DNA of 64,000 nt from Marinobacter sp. BW6. Its GTDB lineage: Bacteria; Pseudomonadota; Gammaproteobacteria; Pseudomonadales; Oleiphilaceae. Positions 57,501 through 64,000 of the stretch are shown here, piece after piece. The stretch spans positions 124,001 to 188,000 of the forward strand of contig NZ_VIRN01000035.1 in NCBI RefSeq assembly GCF_008107725.1, in the 5' to 3' direction. Under the pieces are notes generated by a model. It was not told where the DNA came from, ran no database searches, and was given only the letters and a program-made list of their open reading frames with translations. The position numbers and the translations under genes were made by a program. How positions within the stretch are numbered: the first letter of the stretch is position 1; each line of letters starts with the position of its first letter.

Positions 57501-58010
57501 GGCAAGGCTCTGATCTCTGCTAGCTACACCCTGCAAAAAGGCAGTGAAGACCAGGCCCGTTACCAATGGCAACGGTTCTGGACAGCTGTGAACTTCCTGC
57601 AGTTCCTGCCCGCGTTCTACGCGTGGACCCCAGACTCGAAAAACAGCGGTATTGCGGCGGGTCTGCTCTGGACGAAAAACACAGGCCAATATGGGAAGCC
57701 CGACACCAAGCCAGACCAGGCTCCGCCCTGGTTTGACCAGCTCGAGGATGAGTTGCGGGAAAGGCTTGAAGAGCAAGATGTGGCCTGGCCGGCGGAGGTG
57801 TTGGTTGCAGAGCCCGTTACTGCAGGTGAGCTGGACGAAGTGGTAGGCGAAGCCGAACTGTTGTTTGCCAGCGCAAAGGTGGCTTTGTTGCTGGATGATA
57901 TGGACGACCAGGTGGCTGCCAGGCCTTATCTGGAAGCGGATGGGTGGCGTATCTGCTCCTCGGTGGACGAGTTGGTTGATGCCTTGAATGAATTGGAATC
58001 AGGAGCCTGA
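51561..58010 (+). CDS. Large DUF1998 DEAD/DEAH helicase (DruE / DrmA-B-like)
   Basis: 2149 residues. Helicase lobe 1: VATGTGSGKTECF near residue 100 and DELHTFDGAQGTD near 227. Several Cys4-type zinc ribbons lie at about 490-620 (CRECGRT, CPYCSAK) and 1370-1400 (CPRCHYS, CPRCHTN). Lobe 2 has SATPTLEMGIDIGDL and QRVGRGGRRDGNS at about 1040-1078. DUF1998 lies at about 1600-1680 (DSVPGGTGYLHELL, then CYRCLLEYRN). At about 1785-1835 KPDFVLWPARNG and VAVFLDGYKFH resemble a Vsr/DUF559-type nuclease core. It corresponds to DruE, or to a fusion of DISARM DrmA and DrmB. The UvrD-like gene begins one base after the stop codon. Confidence 0.88.
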   Translation: MIPGLLAKEVSAALREFIVTGYETETDPFKGEFRRLVEEQQDGEAFLKGPYVSVGLPFLRGSTGRDFFKGFETEHPPFAHQEQSWQRLASDRRAANTLVATGTGSGKTECFMYPVLDHCHRETGAGIKAIVIYPMNALATDQAKRFAKEIHRQPALKGLRVGLFVGGDGQGTKAMGPDQVITDKETLRNNPPDVLLTNYKMLDYLLMRPQDQKLWAYNGPDTLRYLVVDELHTFDGAQGTDLSLLIRRLRARFEMTPEQLVCVGTSATLGGDDSIKGLLSYASDIFSSPFRRDSVIAEQRQNDSEFLDNLAFLGLNKEVGPEHLSLALNEGLQAYLLKAYDLYFSKEPGIPLDAKEGRIQLGKDLKQHGQLANLLRQLKLGQGTPRFRELVDKLASQIPPKFQRQPEQALIALLALLSHARDEVGRPFVQLRLQLWSRELRRIVGTLREPQPQNLLTDEAPENGRADVLPPLLAFGDDKPPKDQRQVRLPLVQCRECHGTAWLTRMEMSHVSDQVVETELQSIYSAFFGNHEETALLLPWQQGEGVSPAGMHLDNFRLCRECGRTAAADYTGPCKGCQAGNEALVRVSKPHQLKEVKRDNTNKNIHEHDCPYCSAKSALVVFGARAASLSAVAIHQLFSSRDNDDRKLLTFSDSVQDATHRAGFFAARTWQNNVRMALTQLLENQSQPLPLLQLPDLFEAYWLNQGNGSGRLGLPRYLREFMPPDKRFTADFEHFETTGEVRDAARMLKLIRGRMLWQTLEDLGWRAQVGRSLNRLGIAALDWPAESVARAALAWRETVDNTLGYSIDSEAAAGLMTGLVQHLVNLGAFGLKDLAYYRDKSGKSYLLKFLDYAPPLGPSSPRPRYPAVAKAEGYEPLSHTNASKSWYENWLICLNPDTLVDRKQMELVLAAALDALADVGMVQAENNERGVKLWALNPELLTIVTDVRAVECEGYRPMHVPADKARNWLGLPMISAAGPELLYENVVPVRDTLYGNLYRHGEIHRVIAHEHTGLLAASERVRVENSFIKGEKPWEYNLLSATPTLEMGIDIGDLSSVLLCSVPPAQANYLQRVGRGGRRDGNSFVLTVANGRPHDLVFYADPGRMLDTPVEPPAVFLKARHVLRRQLLAYSMDCWTRWAKGDNQVPHTMQPVLDAVEKAQEDRFPYTMLNFLKHNMQQIWDGFSSHVATELSGEDLELLRQYLFGGPQYDEDRLELYLIGRLKLVADERNRMATTIKDLDKQLDKLRKQPQDEHTQAEILELEREAAGYRGMRIRLNKRETLNFFTDEGLLPNYAFPEEGATLHSVIFRSEKGSGSDGAEHEFVKREYEYQRPAQAALTELAPESVFYAGNRKVKITRVETSKGRNIQDWRFCPRCHYSAPADDPTAGFSDKTCPRCHTNQWGDESARTKMLKMTQVYAFTNARDAILDDRSDDREPVFFNKQMLIDFKPSDVPITWVLDDKDKPFGFEFIRSAKFLEVNFGRREGEEIYFDVAGEHIQRAGFPICRECGSVQSKAAANGKKEAAHLKSCSYARGPKKLSNGKEDTGLENCLYLYRQFSSEALRILLPRLSTGGTEEQVNSFVAALQLGLKRRFGGKVDHLRVAYQSEPVGETDERRHFIVLYDSVPGGTGYLHELLSRAENMQSVFRMAYDVMDACDCYDNTMDGCYRCLLEYRNAYGMESTSKELALEMLKDIVDGNHQWVQDKQGLSALGGNPWIDSELEARFPEALARFSGEDCVGNHKVRVGKDIIRGKSGYRLTIGDLAYEIEPQVNLGMAEGVQFASKPDFVLWPARNGLLPVAVFLDGYKFHGEKASEDLLKRQALMRAGFVVWTLNWYDVNKVMGDKAMDVPLPLGMTSAEQNHQAIAGLAKVAGLNNTAQHLNKTTFDLLMHFLTEQDKALLQQQALFFMLQCLPARSLADAEVKTGVLESLNGLPASFTDLAPDPAALAGSVELTDDNAAAKITLSLLAGPELLKTFDLGKALISASYTLQKGSEDQARYQWQRFWTAVNFLQFLPAFYAWTPDSKNSGIAAGLLWTKNTGQYGKPDTKPDQAPPWFDQLEDELRERLEEQDVAWPAEVLVAEPVTAGELDEVVGEAELLFASAKVALLLDDMDDQVAARPYLEADGWRICSSVDELVDALNELESGA

Positions 58011-58011
58011 G

Positions 58012-60123
58012 ATGGCGAGTGTTGCGTTTTCTGACAAGTATTTTGAAAGCCTCCTGAAGTTGACACCGAAGGAGCAAAGTCAGGCCAATAAAGCGGTCAT
58101 GTTATTTCAGCAGGATCGCAACCATACCAGCCTCAACTACGAGAAGCTGCCAGCTTTCAAGGACAATAAGGTCCGCTCTATCCGGGCAAATCAGGATGTA
58201 CGGATTATTCTGGCGGCGGCGGAGAAGGAAGATCTGTATCTGATGCTCTATGTGGACCACCACGATCCAGCCTATAAATGGGCAGAGAAGCGTAAGATCG
58301 AGATCAACCCAAACACTGGCAGCGTTCAGGTATTTACGGTTGAAGAGAGTGTTCTTGAGCCGGCAGGGGAAGAACCGCGAGGGACATCACGGCCCGGCTT
58401 GTTTGATGCCATTAGGGATCGGCAACTGTTGCAGCTGGGCGTTCCAGAAGAGGCGTTGCCCCTGGTTCGTACTATGAAAATTGAGGCGGACCTCGAAACC
58501 GCGCTGACTGAAGAGAAGATTCCGAAAGACGTTCACGACGGCCTGTTCATGATAATGGCCGGTGCCAGTTATGAGGAAGCCTATAACGAAGTGGTTCCGG
58601 CGGCCCCGGAGACGGTGGATACTGAAAACTTCACCGCAGCGTTGACACGCCCCGAATCTCAGGCTGTCTTTACGGTAGCCGAAAACGAGCAGGCTCTGCA
58701 GGAGGTGCTCAACCAGTCGATTGAGAAGTGGCGGGTGTTCCTGCACCCGGCCCAGCGCCGACTGGCAGAGGGCAAGAAAAACGGCCCGGTTCGCGTGCTC
58801 GGCGGCGCGGGTACCGGGAAAACTGTAGTGGCTATGCATCGGGCTAAATGGCTGGCCAACCATTTGGAAGAAAGCGATGGAAAAATACTGTTCACGACCT
58901 TCACCAAGAACCTGGCGGCCGACATCCAGCAGAACCTGAACAAGATCTGCAGCCCGGAGGCGCTGGCTCGTATCGAGGTGCAGAATCTTGACGCCTGGGT
59001 TATGAACTTCCTGAAAAAGCAGGGCTACGACTACGGTTTGTTATTGGATAGCCGGGAAGAGAAGAAACTATGGGAAGAGGCCTACTCAGAGAAGCCCGCC
59101 AGTATTGATCTGGGTATGGCATTTTTCCAAGAAGAATGGGCGAGGGTGATCCAGCCCCAATCAGTGCGCAGCGTAGATGAATATAAGAAGGCTTCGCGGA
59201 TTGGTCGTGGTACACGGTTGAATCGCCAGCAACGGGTGGAAATCTGGCCGGTATTCGAGCGTTATCGTCATCTGCTGGCCAGTAACTACCTGAAAGAGAC
59301 GGATGATGCCTACCGCGATGCCCGTATGCTGATTGATGGCAAACCGGAGCTGCGCCCCGATCTGGCGGCAGTCATTGTGGATGAGGCTCAGGATATGGGC
59401 ACCCAGGCCTTCATGCTGATTCGTGCTCTTGTCCCACCAGACCCTAATGACCTGTTCATTGTTGGTGACGGTCATCAGAGAATTTATGGCAAGAACAAAG
59501 TCGTGTTGGGGCAATGTGGCATTGATATTCGCGGCCGCAGTTCCCGTCTCAAAATCAACTATCGCACCACCGATGAGACGCGCCGATTGGCGGTGGGCAT
59601 ACTCGAAGGTGTAGAGGTTGACGATCTTGATGGCGGTGAGGACACCCAAAAGTTTTACCACTCACTGATGCACGGTCCGGCACCAGAAATTCGCCGTTTT
59701 GATTCCATGCAAGAGCAAGCGGATTCCATCCTGGATGCAATTCGTAAAAATGACCTCGCCCCTGAAGCCTGCTGCGTTATTGCCCGCACCCGCCGGGAAG
59801 TTGGGGAGCTAAAAGCAGCTTTGGAAAGCCGGCAGCAGCTTTGCCACGTGCTGGATGGTAGAAGTGTTTCTACACCGGACAACACTGTAAATCTTGGCAC
59901 GATGCACCGAGTGAAAGGGCTTGAGTTCGACGCCGTTTTCTTGGCCTCGGCAAACAAGGGGCTCGTACCGTTGGATTACGTGATTAATTCTGCTGCTGAC
60001 GCAGTAACGAGAAGGCATCGAGAGAACGAAGAGCGTGCACTGGTCTATGTGAGCGTTACCAGGGCTCGCAAGCTGGCGTTTATTTTTGGATATGGGCAGA
60101 TGAGTGATTGGTTCCAAAGGTAG
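58012..60123 (+). CDS. UvrD-like helicase with RelE-like N-terminal domain
   Basis: 703 residues. The helicase has Walker A GGAGTGKT near 264, the VIVDEAQDMG box near 465 and VSVTRARK at the end. The first 105 residues look like a RelE/ParE toxin fold: LTPKEQSQANKAV, then KVRSIRANQDVRIIL and LMLYVDHHDPAYKWAEKRK. In free RelE toxins the R-S-I-R-x-N and Y-R-x-I segments are core strands. The ATG at 58012 with AGGAG 6 bases upstream is used. It follows the DUF1998 helicase by one base, so the two are co-translated and should act together. Confidence 0.85.
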   Translation: MASVAFSDKYFESLLKLTPKEQSQANKAVMLFQQDRNHTSLNYEKLPAFKDNKVRSIRANQDVRIILAAAEKEDLYLMLYVDHHDPAYKWAEKRKIEINPNTGSVQVFTVEESVLEPAGEEPRGTSRPGLFDAIRDRQLLQLGVPEEALPLVRTMKIEADLETALTEEKIPKDVHDGLFMIMAGASYEEAYNEVVPAAPETVDTENFTAALTRPESQAVFTVAENEQALQEVLNQSIEKWRVFLHPAQRRLAEGKKNGPVRVLGGAGTGKTVVAMHRAKWLANHLEESDGKILFTTFTKNLAADIQQNLNKICSPEALARIEVQNLDAWVMNFLKKQGYDYGLLLDSREEKKLWEEAYSEKPASIDLGMAFFQEEWARVIQPQSVRSVDEYKKASRIGRGTRLNRQQRVEIWPVFERYRHLLASNYLKETDDAYRDARMLIDGKPELRPDLAAVIVDEAQDMGTQAFMLIRALVPPDPNDLFIVGDGHQRIYGKNKVVLGQCGIDIRGRSSRLKINYRTTDETRRLAVGILEGVEVDDLDGGEDTQKFYHSLMHGPAPEIRRFDSMQEQADSILDAIRKNDLAPEACCVIARTRREVGELKAALESRQQLCHVLDGRSVSTPDNTVNLGTMHRVKGLEFDAVFLASANKGLVPLDYVINSAADAVTRRHRENEERALVYVSVTRARKLAFIFGYGQMSDWFQR

Positions 60124-60187
60124 TTCTTTGGAAGTTGGGGTCTCTACAATTTGGCTTGCTTAAAGATAATGGTCGGAGTGAAAAGCC

Positions 60188-61789
60188 ATGGAATGGAAGG
60201 ATGCAAAAAGTAGGTCTCGACGGTTGGCTCGTCAGTTAAGAGAGCTGGGTATGGGTGAGGCAGTCCAAAGCTCAAAACTGGTTGCTTATGAAGTGGCGAG
60301 TAGGACTCGCACCACGACTGAGAAGGCGTTCAACAGCGACCTTGTCGGTAAAGCTAGAGAAGCTACTGGCCAGTCGGCACGCAGGCTCAAGGATCTTTCA
60401 TCGGACGCGTCTGACTGGGGGAAAAGCAAGTGGCTACGTGCGACAGAAGAGACGCATGAAAAAAATTGGTATCTCAGGGCTGCGAGGGCCTGTGAGGAGG
60501 TTTCTGATGCTGTGCTGGGCAATAGTGAAGGAGTCTCCAGCAGGATCAGTCGAGGCGTTGCTGCGAAGTTAGGTGCGGCAGGAACTTCGGCTGGTATCTT
60601 TTCCGTAGCATCATTACTGGGTACTGCCAGTACAGGTACAGCAATTGGAACACTTTCGGGTGCAGCGTTCACCGGGGCGTCTCTTGCATGGATAGGCGGA
60701 TCGGTTCTCGCTGGCACAGTAATCCTTGGTGTCGCATCAGTTGCGGGAGGCATTGGTGCAGCGGCAGGGGCTGCTTGGATTTCCAGAAAGTTCTTGTATG
60801 GTGACAAACGTGAAATAACTGAACTGGAATCGCAGGAACGCAGAATCGTTGATTCTTGTCTTGCACTGGCCATCGCATTTAGGAAGCAATCTGAAGCGGG
60901 TTCTCCAGTCGATACAGTTAGTGCGCGGTATCTCCATGACGAAGCCCTCAAACCACTTAGCCAGGAGTTGGTTGAGTTACAAAATAAAGTTGCTGAATGG
61001 CCGGCCATGGCGCGACGCCGGCTAAAATTATCACGCCAACGACTGCAACAGTTTGTTGTTTTGTTGGGACATTGGTCGTCGCAAAGGCCCAACTTTACTA
61101 CTGGGGTCGTTAGTGCGGTATTTCTGCAATTATTGGCAGAAGATTTATCGGATTTTTCACCAGATCAGTTGCTAGTTTTAGATGCGCTTCGCAGATCCAA
61201 TCAAAATCTGGCTAACGCTTCTGAAGAAGAACTTTCAATTTATGTTCAGGCTCTAGACCCAATTCAGCTTCAGGGGCTGCAAAATAATGTGAAAGGTATC
61301 TACCATGAGCTCCGATATGTCGATAATGAAAACAACGATGGCGATTTCTACGTTGCTGAGCTTTTTGAGGCAACTAATCATCCAGGTGCAGATGTTCGGA
61401 TTACAAATATCGAAACAGGGGCGGTTCAGGAAATCCAATTGAAGGCCACGGATTACCTGAATCATATAAAACAGCATAACGAACGCTTCGAATCTATCGA
61501 AGTTTTTGCGACATCTGAAATAGCGGATTCTGCAGTGGAATTGCAATCCTCTGGTCTATCCAACAAAAAGCTTGGTGAAGATGTTGAAACCATGATTGGG
61601 GATTTGGATAACTATTACGAACCTAATATGTCGGATAGTATGGGGGCTGCAGCAATGGTGGCACTGGCACGCAATGTGAGGGTGATGTTGCAGGGCAGAG
61701 TTATGACTATAGAAGAGAGGCGACAGCTAGTTCAGGGCGGGGCGATATCCGCAGGTACGGCAGGCTTGTTTTCATTGATACTGAGTTGA
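60188..61789 (+). CDS. Glycine-zipper membrane protein with Mrr-like QxK motif
   Basis: 533 residues, no recognised family. Residues 1-125 are charged helices. Residues 128-204 are a Gly/Ala-rich hydrophobic block (GGSVLAGTVILGVASVAGGI, then GAAAGAAW) suited to two or three membrane or pore helices. The C-terminal part has AELFEATNHPGADVRI and VQEIQLKATD, in which E391, D402 and Q417-x-K419 fit the E-D-QxK layout of Mrr-type PD-(D/E)xK nucleases. GGAG lies 9 bases before the ATG. It follows the UvrD-like gene after 64 bases and is the last plus-strand gene. Confidence 0.65.
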   Translation: MEWKDAKSRSRRLARQLRELGMGEAVQSSKLVAYEVASRTRTTTEKAFNSDLVGKAREATGQSARRLKDLSSDASDWGKSKWLRATEETHEKNWYLRAARACEEVSDAVLGNSEGVSSRISRGVAAKLGAAGTSAGIFSVASLLGTASTGTAIGTLSGAAFTGASLAWIGGSVLAGTVILGVASVAGGIGAAAGAAWISRKFLYGDKREITELESQERRIVDSCLALAIAFRKQSEAGSPVDTVSARYLHDEALKPLSQELVELQNKVAEWPAMARRRLKLSRQRLQQFVVLLGHWSSQRPNFTTGVVSAVFLQLLAEDLSDFSPDQLLVLDALRRSNQNLANASEEELSIYVQALDPIQLQGLQNNVKGIYHELRYVDNENNDGDFYVAELFEATNHPGADVRITNIETGAVQEIQLKATDYLNHIKQHNERFESIEVFATSEIADSAVELQSSGLSNKKLGEDVETMIGDLDNYYEPNMSDSMGAAAMVALARNVRVMLQGRVMTIEERRQLVQGGAISAGTAGLFSLILS

Positions 61790-61874
61790 TTTAGATAAGA
61801 GTAGGGCAATTTCCCCAAAAAAAGCTTCGTTAGGGGCTCCGAGTGCGGATTTTTTGCATCCAGGCCCCATAGCT

Positions 61875-62249
61875 TCAATATCTCTTTGCAATGCTCCGTG
61901 ATTTGGATCGGGTGATCCGAGACATAGTAGGACGCCCTCCACGGTCTCGGTTTTTTTTCAGGTGTAGCGGACCGAACCAATGTCGATCTTTGCCCATCGC
62001 CATGATTAACAGTCTCATCGCGCGGAAGTAGTCTTCCTTTGTTGTAGTTGCTAGGTTTTCACGATCAAACCAAGTGTTCCTGATAAACATCAGGTGCTTC
62101 AACTTGATCTGATTCCACTTCCGTACCTCGGGAAATTGGCTCTCAACGGCATCTGCCAGTGTTTGTATCCGGTTAATTGTGCGAGTTTTTGTGTTCTCGC
62201 TGGTTCCCGTTTTCCATCTGATACGTGCTATGAGTTGACGAATATCCAT
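61875..62249 (-). CDS. Small partner protein of the second integrase
   Basis: 124 residues, very basic. It reads as a core-binding (SAM-like) domain of phage-integrase type: a helix with TINRIQTLADAVE, then IKLKHLMFIRNTWF and TTTKEDYFRAMRLLIM, with a basic tail GGRPTMSRITRSKSR. A stand-alone N-terminal-like integrase domain next to an integrase is seen in the Phage_int_SAM_2/Integrase_1 pairs; that match is by pattern. Its ATG shares one base with the integrase stop codon (TGATG), so translation is coupled. An 8-A run sits in codons near its 3' end. Confidence 0.6.
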   Translation of the reverse strand: MDIRQLIARIRWKTGTSENTKTRTINRIQTLADAVESQFPEVRKWNQIKLKHLMFIRNTWFDRENLATTTKEDYFRAMRLLIMAMGKDRHWFGPLHLKKNRDRGGRPTMSRITRSKSRSIAKRY

Positions 62250-63238
62250 CAGTAGCCTCCTATGTAAGATGAAGCTATCTGAAATCGAGCGTGTCCCAAG
62301 AGGCGAGCAATTTCTTTTCGAGCGATTCGGTCGAGTTCTCGATCTTTTATCGACCCGCGGAGGGGCGACGGCCCTTGTACGATTGCCTCGTAAATGTCCT
62401 CTGCGAATCCGCTACGCAGTTCCCTGAAGGAGGGGATTCCATATTTCTGTAGAATTCTCCTGCATTGGTTGAGTTCAGTTCGGTAAAACGAGATTGGTTT
62501 TTCTGTCTCCATAAGCAAGCAACGAGATCCTGTCGGTCGAACAGAGAGCGCTAAATCGAGAGCCTCCATCTGAAAATCACCTGCTTGGATGGTTCGGGTA
62601 AGGCACTTCCGGCCACCTTTCGTTCCCTCTAGAATTGCGGCGGCCCCGTTTTTCTTTACCTCACTCTGCATCCGATCAAGATCCTGCAGCATGGCTTCGT
62701 ATACTCGCATGCCCCAAGCCCTGGCTAGCAGAACTACAGCCGCTCCACGTTGTAAGCCGGTTGCGACCATCCGGTCAGTTGCACTTTTTGTGTCCGCAAC
62801 ATCAGCTGCGATTTGAGTCCTTCTAACGTTAGAGCGTGCTACGCCGAGAGCTTTGCGTGCTGAGAGGTGTAGTACTTCATCCCGGCGCATAGCAAAAAGG
62901 CACGTGTTCATTGTCGAGATAAGGTTGTGGGCGTAGGCGGCAGAAATTTGCTTGTCATTTGTGCCGTCTGGCCATTCGTATACTTCTTTTAGCCTTTGTT
63001 TGAGATACTCACCAAAAGAAGCGACTAATTCCGCATCAATATCGCGAGCGTCTCGAATACCGTGTCTTCTGCAGAACTCGGCAAATACTCGGATCCTGAT
63101 CATGTGTGATCGCCGGGTCCCGTAATGATCAAAGCGGCCGAAGAGAGCATCGATCGCATTTTTGAATGCAAATAGAAGCGTCTTTCCAAACCCATAATTT
63201 CGATTTTTACTGCATGGAATTTTCTTTTTACGTTTCAT
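62249..63238 (-). CDS. Integrase-domain (tyrosine recombinase) protein
   Basis: 329 residues. After a basic start, a SAM-like region (about 30-115) precedes a catalytic domain with LLARAWGMRVYEAML (first Arg), SFRELRSGFAEDIYE (second Arg; the usual box II His is absent) and LLGHARFQIASSYIGGY (His and Tyr nucleophile). It resembles the Integrase_1 (PF12835) group. It lies at the right side of the defence genes, opposite in strand, and forms a second recombinase module distinct from the integrase beside the tRNA. Confidence 0.8.
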   Translation of the reverse strand: MKRKKKIPCSKNRNYGFGKTLLFAFKNAIDALFGRFDHYGTRRSHMIRIRVFAEFCRRHGIRDARDIDAELVASFGEYLKQRLKEVYEWPDGTNDKQISAAYAHNLISTMNTCLFAMRRDEVLHLSARKALGVARSNVRRTQIAADVADTKSATDRMVATGLQRGAAVVLLARAWGMRVYEAMLQDLDRMQSEVKKNGAAAILEGTKGGRKCLTRTIQAGDFQMEALDLALSVRPTGSRCLLMETEKPISFYRTELNQCRRILQKYGIPSFRELRSGFAEDIYEAIVQGPSPLRGSIKDRELDRIARKEIARLLGHARFQIASSYIGGY

Positions 63239-64000
63239 CGGTGTCAGCCTTTATTCACAGTTTTAACAACATGCAGCTGATGCAAGTTGAACCCTGAGCT
63301 GTTCGAAGCAGGCCCGGTTTCCTTGCTGACGCCCCGCCCCCTAATTCGCAGTCAGATACGAAACCATTGGAAATCTCCTCTGATCAGGTGGGGTGTCTCT
63401 CGTGCCGCTACAAGCACTTTTTCCTTAGCGAACCGTGGTCAGCGCACGAAGGTTTATTTCTGGGCGCTGGGGGGAGCGGTGTGGTCGCGTCGTCGGCGCG
63501 AGAACGCAAGGAGTGATTGTCGCTGGATTGGGAAACGCGACGTTGATGCAAACTGATCCGCTCGAGTATGCCAGTGATGACGCACTGGTGGAGAAACTCC
63601 ACTCCTAACTGGTTTTAGTCAGCATTTATGGCCAGTTTTAGTCCGAATTTTGAATTCAGGTCATTGAAAGTATTGGATTTTTAAATTCCAATTTGTTTCA
63701 TCTCTCTAACGTTCGATCATTCGCTAGAAAAGATGTTGGTGCCATTGCTGGCGGTGGGATTAACGAACAAACTGTTCGTTACGATGCGTGTGAACGCATT
63801 TCTGAGTAGCTTCGTCTGTGAACCGGTCGTCTAATGCCGGTGTTGGTGCAAATGCTGTTTATTTACAGTGTTCAGCTAACACCTTTTTGGCACCGTTGAA
63901 CGGCCCTTCTACCCTAATCATGCGGTAGACCTTTTCTGGTGTCAAGATTAAAAGACCATTTTTTTCAATTGGTTATGCGCACATGAAAGGTGATTTTGAC
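63239..64000. other. Gene-free right end of the window
   Basis: No supported gene on either strand. The first 350 bases are GC-rich with no family-like frame. The remainder is AT-richer and has two inverted repeats (63761-63799). A gene beginning beyond the window may be controlled from here. Confidence 0.5.
63761..63799. repeat. Tandem inverted repeats near the right edge
   Basis: TAACGAACA (63761-63769) pairs perfectly with TGTTCGTTA (63773-63781) around a 3-base centre. Right after it ATGCGT (63784-63789) pairs with ACGCAT (63794-63799). They could be an operator, a recombination site or a transcript hairpin. Confidence 0.6.

Noticed and set aside
61732..61980. Minus-strand 82-codon frame next to the 8-A run, possibly a frameshifted tail of the 61875 gene
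   Set aside because: The 61875-62249 frame ends naturally with a basic tail, and the extra frame runs into the 3' end of the plus-strand gene at 60188. No repeat of integrase motifs is seen in it.
8500..64000. CRISPR array
   Set aside because: No regularly spaced direct repeats of 23-40 bases were seen and no cas genes are present.
61800..64000. Distal attachment site (copy of the tRNA-Cys 3' end)
   Set aside because: Looked for GATTCCGACCCGCGCC and parts of it; none seen, so the right boundary is not assigned.

Overview
The window reads as chromosome of a Marinobacter-like gammaproteobacterium. The left flank (1-8481) holds core genes in an order familiar from that class: gacA/uvrY, uvrC, pgsA, then tRNA-Gly and tRNA-Cys. 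An Mla-type lipid-transport operon faces them on the minus strand. The genus is an inference from gene order and protein flavour; no rRNA gene is present.

Immediately after tRNA-Cys comes an integrated island that probably runs past the right edge of the window. Its left end (8573-10059) is a tyrosine integrase plus a small excisionase-like gene, with three helically phased 9-bp repeats between the tRNA and the integrase. The next part (10214-18767) is sparse and mixed: a glycine-zipper protein, unknown proteins, a WYL regulator, a small outer-membrane barrel protein, a PcfJ-domain protein, a UDG-like protein and a 5'-nucleotidase.

From 17868 to 61789 every supported gene lies on the plus strand, and most belong to phage-defence families. 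First is a complete type I Zorya system (zorA, zorB, zorC, zorD; 19756-27559). A metallophosphoesterase and two small genes precede it in the same unit, and an unannotated 44-residue two-helix membrane peptide follows it. Second is a DISARM/Druantia-related set of four large genes: a SNF2-type helicase (DrmD-like), a 1666-residue adenine-N6 methyltransferase, a 2149-residue DUF1998 helicase (DruE/DrmA-B-like), and a UvrD-like helicase with a RelE-like N-terminus. This set is split in two by about 15.6 kb of cargo (35884-51466).

The cargo holds a run of envelope proteins (exported proteins, lipoproteins, membrane proteins, a PH-domain protein), a DUF262/DUF1524 GmrSD-like protein, and a second, type II Zorya (zorA, zorB, HNH zorE; 42964-46424). 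It then holds a membrane protein with an HExxH motif, a second DUF262 protein and an ADP-ribosylglycohydrolase-family protein. After the UvrD-like gene lies a membrane protein combining glycine-zipper helices with an E...D...QxK motif like that of Mrr nucleases.

The right end (61875-63238) carries a second recombinase module: a short gene translationally coupled to an integrase-domain gene. The last 760 bases hold no convincing gene but contain two adjacent inverted repeats. No copy of the tRNA-Cys 3' end was found on the right, so the distal attachment site is probably outside the window. The most novel-looking parts are the split four-helicase/methylase system and its envelope cargo, the membrane-plus-QxK protein, the RelE-UvrD fusion and the small peptide behind zorD.
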